A stretch of DNA of 64,000 nt from Plantago ovata (GCA_028274465.1 CM051457.1:107507982-107571981); one strand, 5' to 3'; numbered from the stretch's first letter, positions 1-11,318 are shown. A program made the numbers and translations. The notes: generated by a model from the letters alone, not told the origin.

Positions 1-833
1 AGCTTCTCCAGTCTCCACCATTGGATTTTTCGCCCTGCCTCGTTTTCTATATACATCTACTCTGTTGTTTGTTTGTTGATTATTATATAAATTTTGAATT
101 TTTGCTTGTGATTTGATTTTATTGATTATATCTGTTTGTTCATTGAATTCACCCTTTTCATATCTTCTGTATGCCCCTGCCAATTAATTCCGTTACCAGT
201 TTTATTTTAACAGTTATGTGTGTATTGAGTTGGTTGGAGTAGAATAGGGTTAATTGATTTGGTCATTCTTCGTTAGCCTGGGGAATTTGTTAGGTTTTAT
301 CCTGTAAGCTGCATTTACTATCAAGCAGCGATTAGTAGCTAGCGACAGTTTGAACTTGAGGGAGGAATGAGTGCGGGGGTGGAAATCAACCAGTGCCACC
401 GGAGAAAGGAGTGTTTCCTTTGGACCATATGCATCTTTGTGACTTGGAGAAGAAAGACTATATTAGCTGTTTGAAGTCAACTGACCATAAATCCGAAAAA
501 TGTAGACACTTAATTCTCCAACAAGTATTTGGAATGTCGTGAGAATTTGATGGCAAACCAAGACATGTCAGAACTTGGATTTGCCAACGAGACTGACTTG
601 CAATCAACAATTCACTCAAGTTTTGAATTAGATTTCACTCATAAACACCGTTTTTCTTTTCATTTGGATCTGTTTCCTATTGCATATGTATTCGTTTAGT
701 TGATGATTGATCAATGAGCTTTGTCATGCTACTTGAGTATCTACTGAAATACATGTTATTTTCGTGCGTGATTATTTTTTCTAATGTATGCAAAAGTCTG
801 ATTATTGCCTTGGATGATCAGGTGTTTGCTGAA

Positions 834-1833
834 ATGACAAACAATACAGAAACAGACCCTAACAAGGCATCGAAGCCTCAGTTGGTCAAGTTGGACCGGG
901 CACTAAAAATGGTAAGTGGCTTCTGAGTTCTGAGACGGTCTTATATACTATTCTTTACAATCTCTCGTCCATGTCTCATCATTAGACATGGCAAATCATG
1001 TATATAGTGTTAGGAAATGATGGTTCACACTTTGTCCATATCAAGTCTAGTTTATGGTTCATTGTAATAAAACCAAGCTTAATTTATAGGTGTTTGGAAA
1101 TGATGGTTCACACTTTGTCCATATCAAGTCTAGTTTATGGTTCATTGTAATAAATCCAAGCTTAATTTATAGGTGTTTGGAAATGATGGCTCATGTATTT
1201 GTTTGCACTGAACAAGTGATTTATGTGTATCAAGTCTGGTTTATCGTTCATTACTACTGGAGAAAAAATATGCCTTCATAGTGGATTTAGATGTCATTAT
1301 GATTATCTTTCATTTACGAATTCTCACTCTTTTTTCTCAAGTACAAGAACTTTAGAAATGTTGTATTAACATCGACAAATGAATATATTTTGATGTACAG
1401 GCTGAACAGTGGGTTGGTACTATGAGTAAAAGTACATCCGAGGTGAATGGGAAATCTGTTGAAGTAGAACTGGAAGGCCGCCCTGCAAGGTCAGTGCATT
1501 TACCCAGGAAATATTTTGCCAGAATTTAACTACGGTCTATAAGCATGTTCTAAATCTTTTTGTGGCCTTTTTAGGCTCGGTATTGGCGCTGTAATTCCGA
1601 AAGAGACCAGTGTTACACGTTCCAATGATGCTCTTGAAAGAAAAATCATGGCCAAGCTGCAGGGTAATAGAAGAAGAGCTGAAAGGGAAGTTCAGGATTT
1701 GGTGCCATCTGCAAAAGATGGAAATGTTGAAGAAGACAGTGAGGATGAGTTGGAAAGTAAAACCAAGTCCTTTACCAAGAAGAGGCCTCTGGCTGTGAAT
1801 TCTCCTTTACATGCAAAAAAGAAGTCCAGGTAA
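834..1833 (+). CDS. Small lysine-rich protein of unknown function, three exons (copy 1)
   Basis: Proposed exons are 834-911, 1401-1489 and 1575-1833, giving about 141 residues. The introns have GT/AG borders (GTAAGT at 912, CAG before 1401, GTCAGT at 1490, TTTAG before 1575) and the phases join cleanly. The start ATG lies 12 bases after an AG acceptor, so a 5' UTR intron is likely. The protein opens with an acidic-polar stretch (MTNNTETDPNKASKPQ). Its middle has LEGRPARLGIGAVIPKE, followed by a basic coiled segment (RRRAEREVQDL), an EEDSEDE patch and a KKKSR end that could be a nuclear signal. It may belong to the uncharacterised eukaryotic DUF3245-type family, but that is recollection and unverified. 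The last codon AGG is followed at once by TAA. Confidence 0.6.
1008..1260. repeat. 83-bp tandem repeat in intron 1 (copy 1)
   Basis: Two units of 83 bases (1008-1090 and 1091-1173) are nearly identical, with landmarks GGAAATGATGGTTCACAC and CCAAGCTTAATTTATAGG. A third, diverged unit starts at 1174. It lies inside intron 1 of the small three-exon gene and is preserved at 8705-8957 in the duplicate. Confidence 0.9.
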
Positions 1834-2191
1834 CTTGTATTCTACCGAGGATAGTATTTCAGACTTACGCATCATTGGCCACCATGACTATGGCAAAGGT
1901 GCCTATACCGGCATTGTTGGTTTGCTAACGGCTTATAGTCAAAATCTTGTAGTTATTTTGAATGTTCATGTCTGTTATCAAGTAGTACACACGTGGTCTC
2001 ATGCATCGTTTTGCTTTAACATACTGAATAATAGGTGATTTAGCAAAAGATTGTACGACCTATAAATAATATGGTACATCCATTCTCTTCATTTTGGGAC
2101 ATCTACCATCTACCATAAGATATGCCCAACAGTCATTCCCCTCAACCCTTATCTTTCATGAAATTTAAAAAAAATCATATCTCCCAGTGAT

Positions 2192-2305
2192 GATTCTAGC
2201 AGCTCATACGCTGCTAGAGAGAATCGTCGTCACTTGTCTCAACTGTTTAGTTCATGTCCAGCAGCTCACACACTGCTGGAGATAGCCTAAACAGTCGAAA
2301 CAAGT
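2192..2305. other. Two adjacent related hairpins (copy 1)
   Basis: Hairpin 1 (2192-2225) pairs GATTCTAGCAGC with GCTGCTAGA plus GAATC. Hairpin 2 (2232-2305) pairs ACTTGT/ACAAGT, ACTGTTTAG/CTAAACAGT and CCAGCAG/CTGCTGG in register, separated by small symmetric internal loops (4 by 4 and 7 by 7 bases). The apex sequences of the two hairpins are related, with AGCAGCTCA near each loop. No coding or known RNA family is recognised. Confidence 0.65.
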
Positions 2306-2519
2306 GTTGGTTCTGTAGTTAGTTTGTTCGTGTGAGAATCTCGAACTTGATCTTGGTCGACGATATTAATCTTAAACCATTTGACTACCCATTTAACTGC
2401 ATTATAGTGAATGCCCTTCTCATCGTGTCGTAATCCTCGATGACTCTTCCGAAGTCATAGATAAGACCAGCCCACGGTTTCCCTAGAAGAGAAACACTAG
2501 ACGACTTACATGAACTTCA

Positions 2520-3361
2520 GGGGAAATTGCATTTTTGGTCCCTTAAGTGGCAGTCCCCTGCGATTTTGGTTCCAAGTCAATTTTTTTTTGCACTTTTGGT
2601 CCTGGGACCATATTACATACTGTATTTATACGAAGGGACTAAAATCGTGTGTACAAATCTCATATTTATAAGAAAAGGACCAAAAGTGCAAAAAACAAAT
2701 TGACTTGGGACCAAAATCGCATGGGGACTGCCACTTAAGGGACCAAAAATGCAATTTTTTCAACTGTAATTCACTCCTTAACGAAGAGACATTCACGATT
2801 CTTGCTCCAAACGTGGATAGCCGTAGAAAAGGAAGAAGGGCTTCACTAACATTCCTAACACCATAATAATTTGTATCTAGGCATTCTTTTTCTGTCTCAT
2901 AGGTTGTCTTCATCAAGATTCAAAATCCTTAAGGCGTCTCCATCATCAATTTCTACGGCAGAAACTCCAACATTGTTTACCAGCATCTTAACTCTTAAGC
3001 ACTCGTAATATAGCTAATAGACAATGTCCTCGTAAAATATTTGTATTTCTTGATCAACTCTTTAGTTTCGTTATTAATAAGCTATTTTTTGCATTCCACA
3101 CATTCAGAGAAATCTTGGCATATTTTGGGAAATTGCATTTTTGGTCCCTTAAGTGGTAGTCGACGATTTTGGTCCCAAGTCAATTTTTTTTTTTTTGCAC
3201 TTTTGGTCCTGGGACCGTATTAGATACGAAGGGACTAAAATGGTGTGTACAAATCTAATATTTATACGAAAGGACCAAAATTGCAAAAAAAAAAAAAAAT
3301 TAACTGGGACCAAAAACGCGGGGGACTGCCACTTAAGGGACCAAAAATGCAATTTTCCCCC
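2520..3361. mobile_element. Composite Mutator-like (Pack-MULE-like) element carrying a gene fragment (copy 1)
   Basis: Each end is a 230-240 base block that is itself a near-perfect inverted repeat built on GCATTTTTGGTCCCTTAAG (2521-2757 and 3128-3359). The outer termini are inverted: GGGGAAATTGC on the left and GCAATTTTCCCCC on the right. The whole is flanked by an 8-bp direct repeat GAACTTCA at 2512-2519 and 3362-3369. Long TIRs, an 8-9 bp TSD and a captured exon match the Pack-MULE pattern. Two independent MITE insertions are the alternative, but they would not explain the outer direct repeat. Confidence 0.6.
2757..3000 (-). pseudogene. Short-chain dehydrogenase/reductase fragment (copy 1)
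   Basis: Read leftward, the strand gives LVNNVGVSAVEIDDGDAL, then after a frame slip ECLDTNYYGVRNVSEALLPF and GARIVNVSSLRSEL. These match the NNAG strand, the 'TNYYG' helix and the catalytic-serine strand (VNVSS) of plant SDRs of the neomenthol dehydrogenase/salutaridine reductase type. The TGxxxGxG cofactor motif and the YxxxK catalytic pair are absent. A run of four A near 2922 breaks the frame, whereas the duplicate has three A and an in-frame TGA instead. The fragment lies between the two inverted-repeat blocks of the composite element and is certainly non-functional. Confidence 0.8.
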
Positions 3362-3622
3362 GAACTTCATCTGGATTTATTGTACATGATTGTTTAAGCA
3401 CTAAATTAAATACATGTAATCAGTTGTAATGCAATTAAATGTCAACAAATATGACAACACATAATTTATTTGTGCAAACCAATCCGGTTTACTGCAACGA
3501 TCGAATTTGCTCGATCACTGCTCTACCTAATTCTAGCTACCAAAACTTTTTATTACAAATTTAAGGAGTAATCTTGAAGCAACCTAAGATTATTTGTCCT
3601 CGAACAAAAATATTGCCAACAT

Positions 3623-5469
3623 TTATGTAGCACAACTTCGAGGATTTTGTATGCCGCTGAGAGAAGGCTTGACATTTTGACATTTGGTGCTGATCGGTCC
3701 AAGTTTCCCAGTGTATTTAAGATCAATGTCGGTAAGCACCACATTTTGGCATGGATTAGCACTGCTGCAAATCATTTTCACCGCGTCCTGGGAGGATGAT
3801 GTTCCTCGAACATTTGTCACAAAAACATCACTTATCTTGATAAGTGATGGTTTCTACATAAGAACCCAATTTTAATTAGTTTTTGATGTTAGCATTATAC
3901 CATTTTCTAAATAAAAATTACTACTCGTACTTGAGAATTTTCTTACGTTTAGGTTGCAGAGGTTCCAAGGGCAGTACTCTTGATCAATGATGATTGGCTG
4001 CTCGACATTGTCCATGACAAGGTCTTCAAAGTGCAACTCGGAGATTGTTATTTTGGCTGGGGCAGACGGCCAAGTTTTGATACGGATGCCATTTTGTGTT
4101 CCCTTGAAGTTACATTTCTTGACATATATACCTTTCACATCTTTCTCAACAGGGTTCTTGCCGAGGCTTCCTATGCTAATGCCTGTCCCGGTCCACATGC
4201 CACATTTGTGATGTGGTAATCTGTGGATCCATCACCAATGGAGATGCAATCATCTCCGGTCATAATGGTTGAGTCAAGGACATTGATGTTAGATGAGAGT
4301 GCAATGTGGATTCCATCAGTGTTTGGGGCATCTCCAGGTGCAGAGAGACAGTAAAGTGTTGGAATGTAACATTGCTACTGCCTATACAGTTCACATGGAA
4401 ATTCTTGCTGTCTTTGGTCGTCACATCGTGGATAAATGCATTTTTTATGAAATTGAAGCTCAAGTTCTGCGAACAATTAACGAATACAATTTGTAAATAA
4501 TAGTGAGTAGTTAGGGTCTAGGGTAAAATGCTCCCCCTTTTTTTCTATACATATCCCAAATGGTTTTGAAAATGATTACGTGCGCATATCTGTTTTTACA
4601 TATGCAAATTTAGAAAGTTCTTGTGCAAAACAAAATTCATGGGGAAGAAATCATGTCCTTTGCCCAGTGGTAACATTTGGTGGTAAAGAAAAACGTTTTG
4701 CTCAAATCAAATTGCATTGAACTCTTATCTTAATTAATTACGCTTCTACCCTAGACTTCCCCTTCATGGTCTTCCTCTCTCACCGTAGCAGTGGGGTCCA
4801 TGTGTATGCCCCACTACTATAGTCAGTGGGGTGGGGAGATCATAAAAAGGAGGTCAATTGTGGAAAAAAAACTTAATTAATAGTTGCAATCCCAACCGTC
4901 TACGGTTTATAATGTATTTATTGTGACTTACGAGTGTCATCTTTGCACATTTACTGTTTTTGTTACAGTCATTGCGCTTCGAGACTTGTTGACCTTGTCC
5001 ATCGAAAACTCCACCACCAGAGATCTCGAACCCATCTACATAATTGACTGTAACCCATTCGCCTTCCTTGTTTGGTAGCGAACCTACCGGGGCTCTGAGT
5101 GTACCTTGGACATTGAGCTCGATTGGAGACTTGCTTGGTCCCTCCAATTTTGCTTGGCTTAGCTGCCACGTTCCTTGTGGAATTACTATTTTAACCGGTA
5201 CAGTTGATACACATGCCTTTTTCCATGCACTTAACAAAGCCTGTATATATAATATTAATACATACATATAAATTTCTTTTTCCAAAATAATGAAAGTAAA
5301 TAGATGAAATATGTGTTTTCATGAGATTAATTAAACATTTTACCCCACTGATATCACGATTAGGTTTTGCACCAAGGGCAGTGATGTCGTACACTTCAGC
5401 AGTGGCATTAACAATGCATGCCAACAATGGCAAACTGAAGAAGATTGCTACAAAAAATTTAATATTCAT
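3623..5469 (-). pseudogene. Exopolygalacturonase-like pseudogene (GH28), copy 1
   Basis: Four exons are recognisable: 5344-5469, 4932-5240, 3947-4466 and 3623-3853, all with GT/AG borders and phase-0 introns, the same layout as the intact relatives in this window. Exon 1 encodes a signal peptide (MNIKFFVAIFF...ACIVNATA). Exon 2 has EISGGGVFDGQGQ. Exon 3 should carry the catalytic NTD, GDD and GHG motifs, and exon 4 has the cysteine-rich C-terminus. Exon 3 is 520 bases instead of 519. Two extra bases near 4342-4347 put SAPGD and NTD out of frame, and one missing base near 4184 destroys the GHG motif, leaving the rest (ISIGSLGKNP to GIRIKTWP) in yet another frame. A product with catalytic activity is not possible without frame restoration. 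The duplicate carries both lesions. Confidence 0.9.
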
Positions 5470-5750
5470 TTTTATTTTTTAAAATTTATATATTTTATTT
5501 TAGTTTTTTTTTATATATGAGCTAATTTGATCTTTCCAAGTAAGAATTGTACGTGATGGTATTTAAATTGAAAAATTGTGAGAGACTTTTAAGGCGCTAA
5601 ACACATTTTACCGTAGACTTTTTCAAGGAAATACATAGGCAGTTTACAGTTTGTGGTTGTACATGCCTATTTACACGGTTTATTAGAAAATAGAAAGTAA
5701 ACTCTCATAGTTTTAATCATTTATCATTTCAATAACTATTTCAATAACTA

Positions 5751-7696
5751 GCCGTCTCTGGTACAATCTCTGATCCAACTGAGCAAATCAAACCTTCTAC
5801 AGAGTCGGGCATCAGCTCGTCGGGATCAAATAGAGCTGTCTCTGGTACAATTTCTGATCCAAGCTTCTAAAGAGTCGGGCTCGCTGGAATCAAACATTGA
5901 ACCCTCCACTGAGTCTGACAGAGAACTTAAGGCAACGAGAGTTTGAGGAGCATTCTCTGACGACAATTTTGAGCAACAAGAGTTCATCAACACAAAGAAC
6001 ATTATACAGAGTAGGAGATAGTACAAGATACTGAAAACGGTTAACTAATTATATTTCAGAAATTCATTAACAATTAGAAATACATACTCCTTCAGAAATT
6101 CACTAATCGGGGGAGCGCAAAATGCCAGTAACATTAACATATTGCAAAATCTCAGTAACATTAACACATTGCTAAATCTCAGTGACATGAACATATACTG
6201 AAGTACTTGTATCTCATTATTCCCTATAAATATGAACACCAAAAAATTAACACGTTAAAGTAAGGTACCTTCCAGTGGATCAACAAAATCATCTGCCTCT
6301 CCAAAATCCCGTGCGGCTTCAACCTTTTGTCTTTTCCCCATGTATTGTTGAATTGGGTTTGCGGGTTTAAGTATATACAAGAAAGATCAATGTGAAGGTA
6401 TGGTCGATTTTACACATATCATATCAGAGAGGGTTAAACTAATTTACAAGAGCATCAATGTTGAACGGATTACCCATATCGTCCCAGATCTGCCGTAATA
6501 GTCGGAATTGGCACCGTCGATCTATTCCACGCCAGTACGGAGTTGCGAGTTGATGGACTGATGTACCGATCGAACTAAGAAATATGAATTGATGATGGGT
6601 CGATTTGATAGAAAATCAAATTGGGAATTTAGGGTTCTAAGGAAAAAGAGAAGGAAACGATTAGTAGAAGTATACCACGATCAAAAAATTTAGGAAAAGT
6701 TAAGTGGGTTTAATTTTGTCTAAATTGTTTAGTTAGTTTGATAATTGAGTAACAACTAATGTAAGATTTGGACTTCAGGTTGAATATAATTAATATTATT
6801 AATGTCCATAAATGGAAATGAGAAACTTTGTTATAGACACCAAAAATGGCAAATGGGAATCTTGGTACTGGACGGAGGAAGTACTATACTACTACTACAG
6901 TACAACTACTAAAAGTTACCTGCTTGTTTATTTATTAATAAAAACATTGAAATTCTTTTATTTATGTTTACTATTACCAATGTGTTGTGTCTCATGAAAC
7001 ATCCACACCATACTAACTGAAAAAAAAAAAAACAAATCTGGTCTACGTGGTTCCGATAATCCGGACTGGACCAGAACTTTACAGTTCCTAGAATTTTTCA
7101 ATTCGAGTTCCGGTCCAATTCGGTTTCGTTTCGGTCCCGGTCATGGACCGACGAACGCCCCTAATCGTGGGGTATTAGTATAGTAAAAATACACGTACCA
7201 ATCATTCTACACTACTCCTAAGTAGCGTAACGGTTATAACGGCTTTGGGATATGTTATTCTCAAAATGAATTGACGGTTGGTTTGGTTTTGTGTTGGAGT
7301 GTAAGGTTATTGGTCCTCGGTATAACAATGGAAACTAGTTTCGGGTTATCATCTTAGAATGTTAGTGTCTCTCATATTGGTTGGCGGAAGGTTTGGGTGT
7401 AATTGGTTGTTGTTAATGGTTCCGATGGTTTGTTTCGGTTTTTAAACTTTATTGTAATTATTTCGAACATCTCTTATATATTTTTATATATTTGTATACC
7501 TGATTGGTTAATCACCAGATTTTTAAACCGAGTAACCAAAAATTGAGGCCATTTGAGGGCGTGGTTCGAACTCATGCTTCGCAATTGAGGGCGTTACGTT
7601 AGCGTTAGATTTAAGGGTTGAACCCTGACTGGGTTTCCGGGTCAACCTTCAGTCCGCCGGATTTCAAAACTTCCGCTAAAAGTGAGGAACTAGGTT
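5751..7696. other. Spacer between duplicated blocks
   Basis: Mostly AT-rich non-coding DNA. At 5751-5900 a segment of about 50 bases (GTCTCTGGTACAAT...) is imperfectly repeated. At 7070-7165 there is a stretch of GGTCC/CGGTTT words ending CGCCCCTA that resembles the end of a DNA transposon, but no partner end was found. A possible small exon is listed separately. Nothing else recognised. Confidence 0.6.
6269..6341 (-). other. Possible first exon of a small unrecognised gene
   Basis: The minus strand reads MGKRQKVEAARDFGEADD and on to an AAG/GTACC donor-like border. Downstream (5826-6026) is an open stretch rich in Ser, Glu and Asp (SLSDSVEGSMFDSSEPDS). A link between the two is conjecture. 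No family is recognised and transcription is unproven. Confidence 0.2.
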
Positions 7697-8530
7697 AAGC
7701 TTCTCCAGTCTCCACCATTGGATTTTTCGCCCTGCCTCGTTTTCTATATACATCTACTCTGTTGTTTGTTTGTTGATTATTATATAAATTTTGAATTTTT
7801 GCTTGTGATTTGATTTTATTGATTATATCTGTTTGTTCATTGAATTCACCCTTTTCATATCTTCTGTATGCCCCTGCCAATTAATTCCGTTACCAGTTTT
7901 ATTTTAACAGTTATGTGTGTATTGAGTTGGTTGGAGTAGAATAGGGTTAATTGATTTGGTCATTCTTCGTTAGCCTGGGGAATTTGTTAGGTTTTATCCT
8001 GTAAGCTGCATTTACTATCAAGCAGCGATTAGTAGCTAGCGACAGTTTGAACTTGAGGGAGGAATGAGTGTGGGGGTGGAAATCAACCAGTGCCACCGGA
8101 GAAAGGAGTGTTTCCTTTGGACCATATGCATCTTTGTGACTTGGAGAAGAAAGACTATATTAGCTGTTTGAAGTCAACTGACCATAAATCCGAAAAATGT
8201 AGACACTTAATTCTCCAACAAGTATTTGGAATGTCGTGAGAATTTGATGGCAAACCAAGACATGTCAGAACTTGGATTTGCCAACGAGACTGACTTGCAA
8301 TCAACAATTCACTCAAGTTTTGAATTAGATTTCACTCATAAACACCGTTTTTCTTTTCATTTGGATCTGTTTCCTATTGCATATGTATTCGTTTAGTTGA
8401 TGATTGATCAATGAGCTTTGTCATGCTACTTGAGTATCTACTGAAATACATGTTATTTTCGTGCGTGATTATTTTTTCTAATGTATGCAAAAGTCTGATT
8501 ATTGCCTTGGATGATCAGGTGTTTGCTGAA

Positions 8531-9530
8531 ATGACAAACAATACAGAAACAGACCCTAACAAGGCATCGAAGCCTCAGTTGGTCAAGTTGGACCGGGCAC
8601 TAAAAATGGTAAGTGGCTTCTGAGTTCTGAGACGGTCTTATATACTATTCTTTACAATCTCTCGTCCATGTCTCATCATTAGACAGGGCAAATCATGTAT
8701 ATAGTGTTAGGAAATGATGGTTCACACTTTGTCCATATCAAGTCTAGTTTATGGTTCATTGTAATAAAACCAAGCTTAATTTATAGGTGTTTGGAAATGA
8801 TGGTTCACACTTTGTCCATATCAAGTCTAGTTTATGGTTCATTGTAATAAATCCAAGCTTAATTTATAGGTGTTTGGAAATGATGGCTCATGTATTTGTT
8901 TGCACTGAACAAGTGATTTATGTGTATCAAGTCTGGTTTATCGTTCATTACTACTGGAGAAAAAATATGCCTTCATAGTGGATTTAGATGTCATTATGAT
9001 TATCTTTCATTTACGAATTCTCACTCTTTTTTCTCAAGTACAAGAACTTTAGAAATGTTGTATTAACATCGACAAATGAATATATTTTGATGTACAGGCT
9101 GAACAGTGGGTTGGTACTATGAGTAAAAGTACATCCGAGGTGAATGGGAAATCTGTTGAAGTAGAACTGGAAGGCCGCCCTGCAAGGTCAGTGCATTTAC
9201 CCAGGAAATATTTTGCCAGAATTTAACTACGGTCTATAAGCATGTTCTAAATCTTTTTGTGGCCTTTTTAGGCTCGATATTGGCGCTGTAATTCCGAAAG
9301 AGACCAGTGTTACACGTTCCAATGATGCTCTTGAAAGAAAAATCATGGCCAAGCTGCAGGGTAATAGAAGAAGAGCTGAAAGGGAAGTTCAGGATTTGGT
9401 GCCATCTGCAAAAGATGGAAATGTTGAAGAAGACAGTGAGGATGAGTTGGAAAGTAAAACCAAGTCCTTTACCAAGAAGAGGCCTCTGGCTGTGAATTCT
9501 CCTTTACATGCAAAAAAGAAGTCCAGGTAA
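8531..9530 (+). CDS. Small lysine-rich protein of unknown function, three exons (copy 2)
   Basis: Exons are 8531-8608, 9098-9186 and 9272-9530 by transfer from copy 1, and all borders are conserved. The only coding change seen is GGT to GAT in exon 3, so the conserved-looking LGIGAV becomes LDIGAV. That glycine-to-aspartate change sits in the one hydrophobic patch of an otherwise charged protein and may weaken the product. Otherwise the two genes are the same, including the 83-bp intronic repeat. Confidence 0.55.
8705..8957. repeat. 83-bp tandem repeat in intron 1 (copy 2)
   Basis: Same array as at 1008-1260: two near-identical 83-base units and one diverged unit. Confidence 0.9.
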
Positions 9531-9889
9531 CTTGTATTCTACCGAGGATAGTATTTCAGACTTACGCATCATTGGCCACCATGACTATGGCAAAGGTGCC
9601 TATACCGGCATTGTTGGTTTGCTAACGGCTTATAGTCAAAATCTTGTAGTTATTTTGAATGTTCATGTCTGTTATCAAGCAGTACACACGTGGTCTCATG
9701 CATCGTTTTGCTTTAACATACTGAATAATAGGTGATTTAGCAAAAGATTGTACGACCTATAAATAATATGGTACATCCATTCTCTTCATTTTGGGACATC
9801 TACCATCTACCATAAGATATGCCCAACAGTCATTCCCCTCAACCCTTATCTTTCATGAAATTTAAAAAAAAATCATATCTCCCAGTGAT

Positions 9890-10003
9890 GATTCTAGCAG
9901 CTCATACGCTGCTAGAGAGAATCGTCGTCACTTGTCTCAACTGTTTAGTTCATGTCCAGCAGCTCACACACTGCTGGAGATAGCCTAAACAGTCGAAACA
10001 AGT
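9890..10003. other. Two adjacent related hairpins (copy 2)
   Basis: Identical stems to those at 2192-2305. The main stem runs from ACTTGT at 9930 to ACAAGT ending at 10003. Confidence 0.65.
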
Positions 10004-10217
10004 GTTGGTTCTGTAGTTAGTTTGTTCGTGTGAGAATCTCGAACTTGATCTTGGTCGACGATATTAATCTTAAACCATTTGACTACCCATTTAACTGCAT
10101 TATAGTGAATGCCCTTCTCATCGTGTCGTAATCCTCGATGACTCTTCCGAAGTCATAGATAAGACCAGCCCACGGTTTCCCTAGAAGAGAAACACTAGAC
10201 GACTTACATGAACTTCA

Positions 10218-11057
10218 GGGGAAATTGCATTTTTGGTCCCTTAAGTGGCAGTCCCCTGCGATTTTGGTTCCAAGTCAATTTTTTTTTGCACTTTTGGTCC
10301 TGGGACCATATTACATACTGTATTTATACGAAGGGACTAAAATCGTGTGTACAAATCTCATATTTATAAGAAAAGGACCAAAAGTGCAAAAAACAAATTG
10401 ACTTGGGACCAAAATCGCATGGGGACTGCCACTTAAGGGACCAAAAATGCAATTTTTTCAACTGTAATTCACTCCTTAACGAAGAGACATTCACGATTCT
10501 TGCTCCAAACGTGGATAGCCGTAGAAAAGGAAGAAGGGCTTCACTAACATTCCTAACACCATAATAATTTGTATCTAGGCATTCTTTTTCTGTCTCATAG
10601 GTTGTCTTCATCAAGATTCAAATCCTTAAGGCGTCTCCATCATCAATTTCTACGGCAGAAACTCCAATATTGTTTACCAGCATCTTAACTCTTAAGCACT
10701 CGTAATATAGCTAATAGACAATGTCCTCGTAAAATATTTGTATTTCTTGATCAACTCTTTAGTTTCGTTATTAATAAGCTATTTTTTGCATTCCACACAT
10801 TCAGAGAAATCTTGGCATATTTTGGGAAATTGCATTTTTGGTCCCTTAAGTGGTAGTCGACGATTTTGGTCCCAAGTCAATTTTTTTTTTTTTGCACTTT
10901 TGGTCCTGGGACCGTATTAGATACGAAGGGACTAAAATGGTGTGTACAAATCTAATATTTATACGAAAGGACCAAAATTGCAAAAAAAAAAAAAATTAAC
11001 TGGGACCAAAACCGCGGGGGACTGCCACTTAAGGGACCAAAAATGCAATTTTCCCCC
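10218..11057. mobile_element. Composite Mutator-like element (copy 2)
   Basis: Same structure as 2520-3361. The GAACTTCA direct repeats are at 10210-10217 and 11058-11065. It arose by segmental duplication, not by a second insertion, because the flanks match too. The internal A-run is one base shorter. Confidence 0.6.
10455..10697 (-). pseudogene. Short-chain dehydrogenase/reductase fragment (copy 2)
   Basis: Same fragment as in copy 1, but here the NNVGVSAVE part and the ECLDTNYYG part are in one frame, interrupted by an in-frame TGA. This copy is therefore probably closer to the ancestral state, and copy 1 gained one A. Confidence 0.8.
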
Positions 11058-11318
11058 GAACTTCATCTGAATTTATTGTACATGATTGTTTAAGCACTAA
11101 ATTAAATACATGTAATCAGTTGTAATGCAATTAAATGTCAACAAATATGACAACACATAATTTATTTGTGCAAACCAATCCGGTTTACTGCAACGATCGA
11201 ATTTGCTCGATCACTGCTCTACCTAATTCTAGCTACCAAAACTTTTTATTACAAATTTAAGGAGTAATCTTGAAGCAACCTAAGATTATTTGTCCTCGAA
11301 CAAAAATATTGCCAACAT

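Larger units (their letters stand above)
1..5750. repeat. Segmental duplication, copy 1
   Basis: This block is repeated at 7,697-13,446, offset by 7,696-7,698 bases. Read side by side, the copies differ at roughly a dozen positions, a mix of single substitutions and one-base indels in homopolymers. The right boundary is near 5,750, where copy 1 continues into unrelated spacer and copy 2 continues into a poly-T run. The left boundary cannot be seen because the window starts inside or at the edge of the unit. The block holds a small three-exon gene, a composite transposon and a polygalacturonase pseudogene. Confidence 0.97.

Noticed and set aside
2360..2510. Minus-strand reading GKPWAGLIYDFGRVIEDYDT next to the composite element
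   Set aside because: I considered it as a continuation of the dehydrogenase exon, but it does not match the expected SDR segment in any frame and has nearby stops.
3980..4219. Plus-strand frames across the PG pseudogene (and the same at 11676-11915 and 18208-18483)
   Set aside because: These are antisense shadows of the conserved PG exon 3.
7070..7165. Possible hAT terminus (ends CGCCCCTA)
   Set aside because: Only one end is visible and no 8-bp direct repeat could be found, so it is not called as an element.
7695..7880. Minus-strand frame across the start of copy 2
   Set aside because: It is the complement of the leader region of the small three-exon gene, and it crosses the duplication junction by chance.
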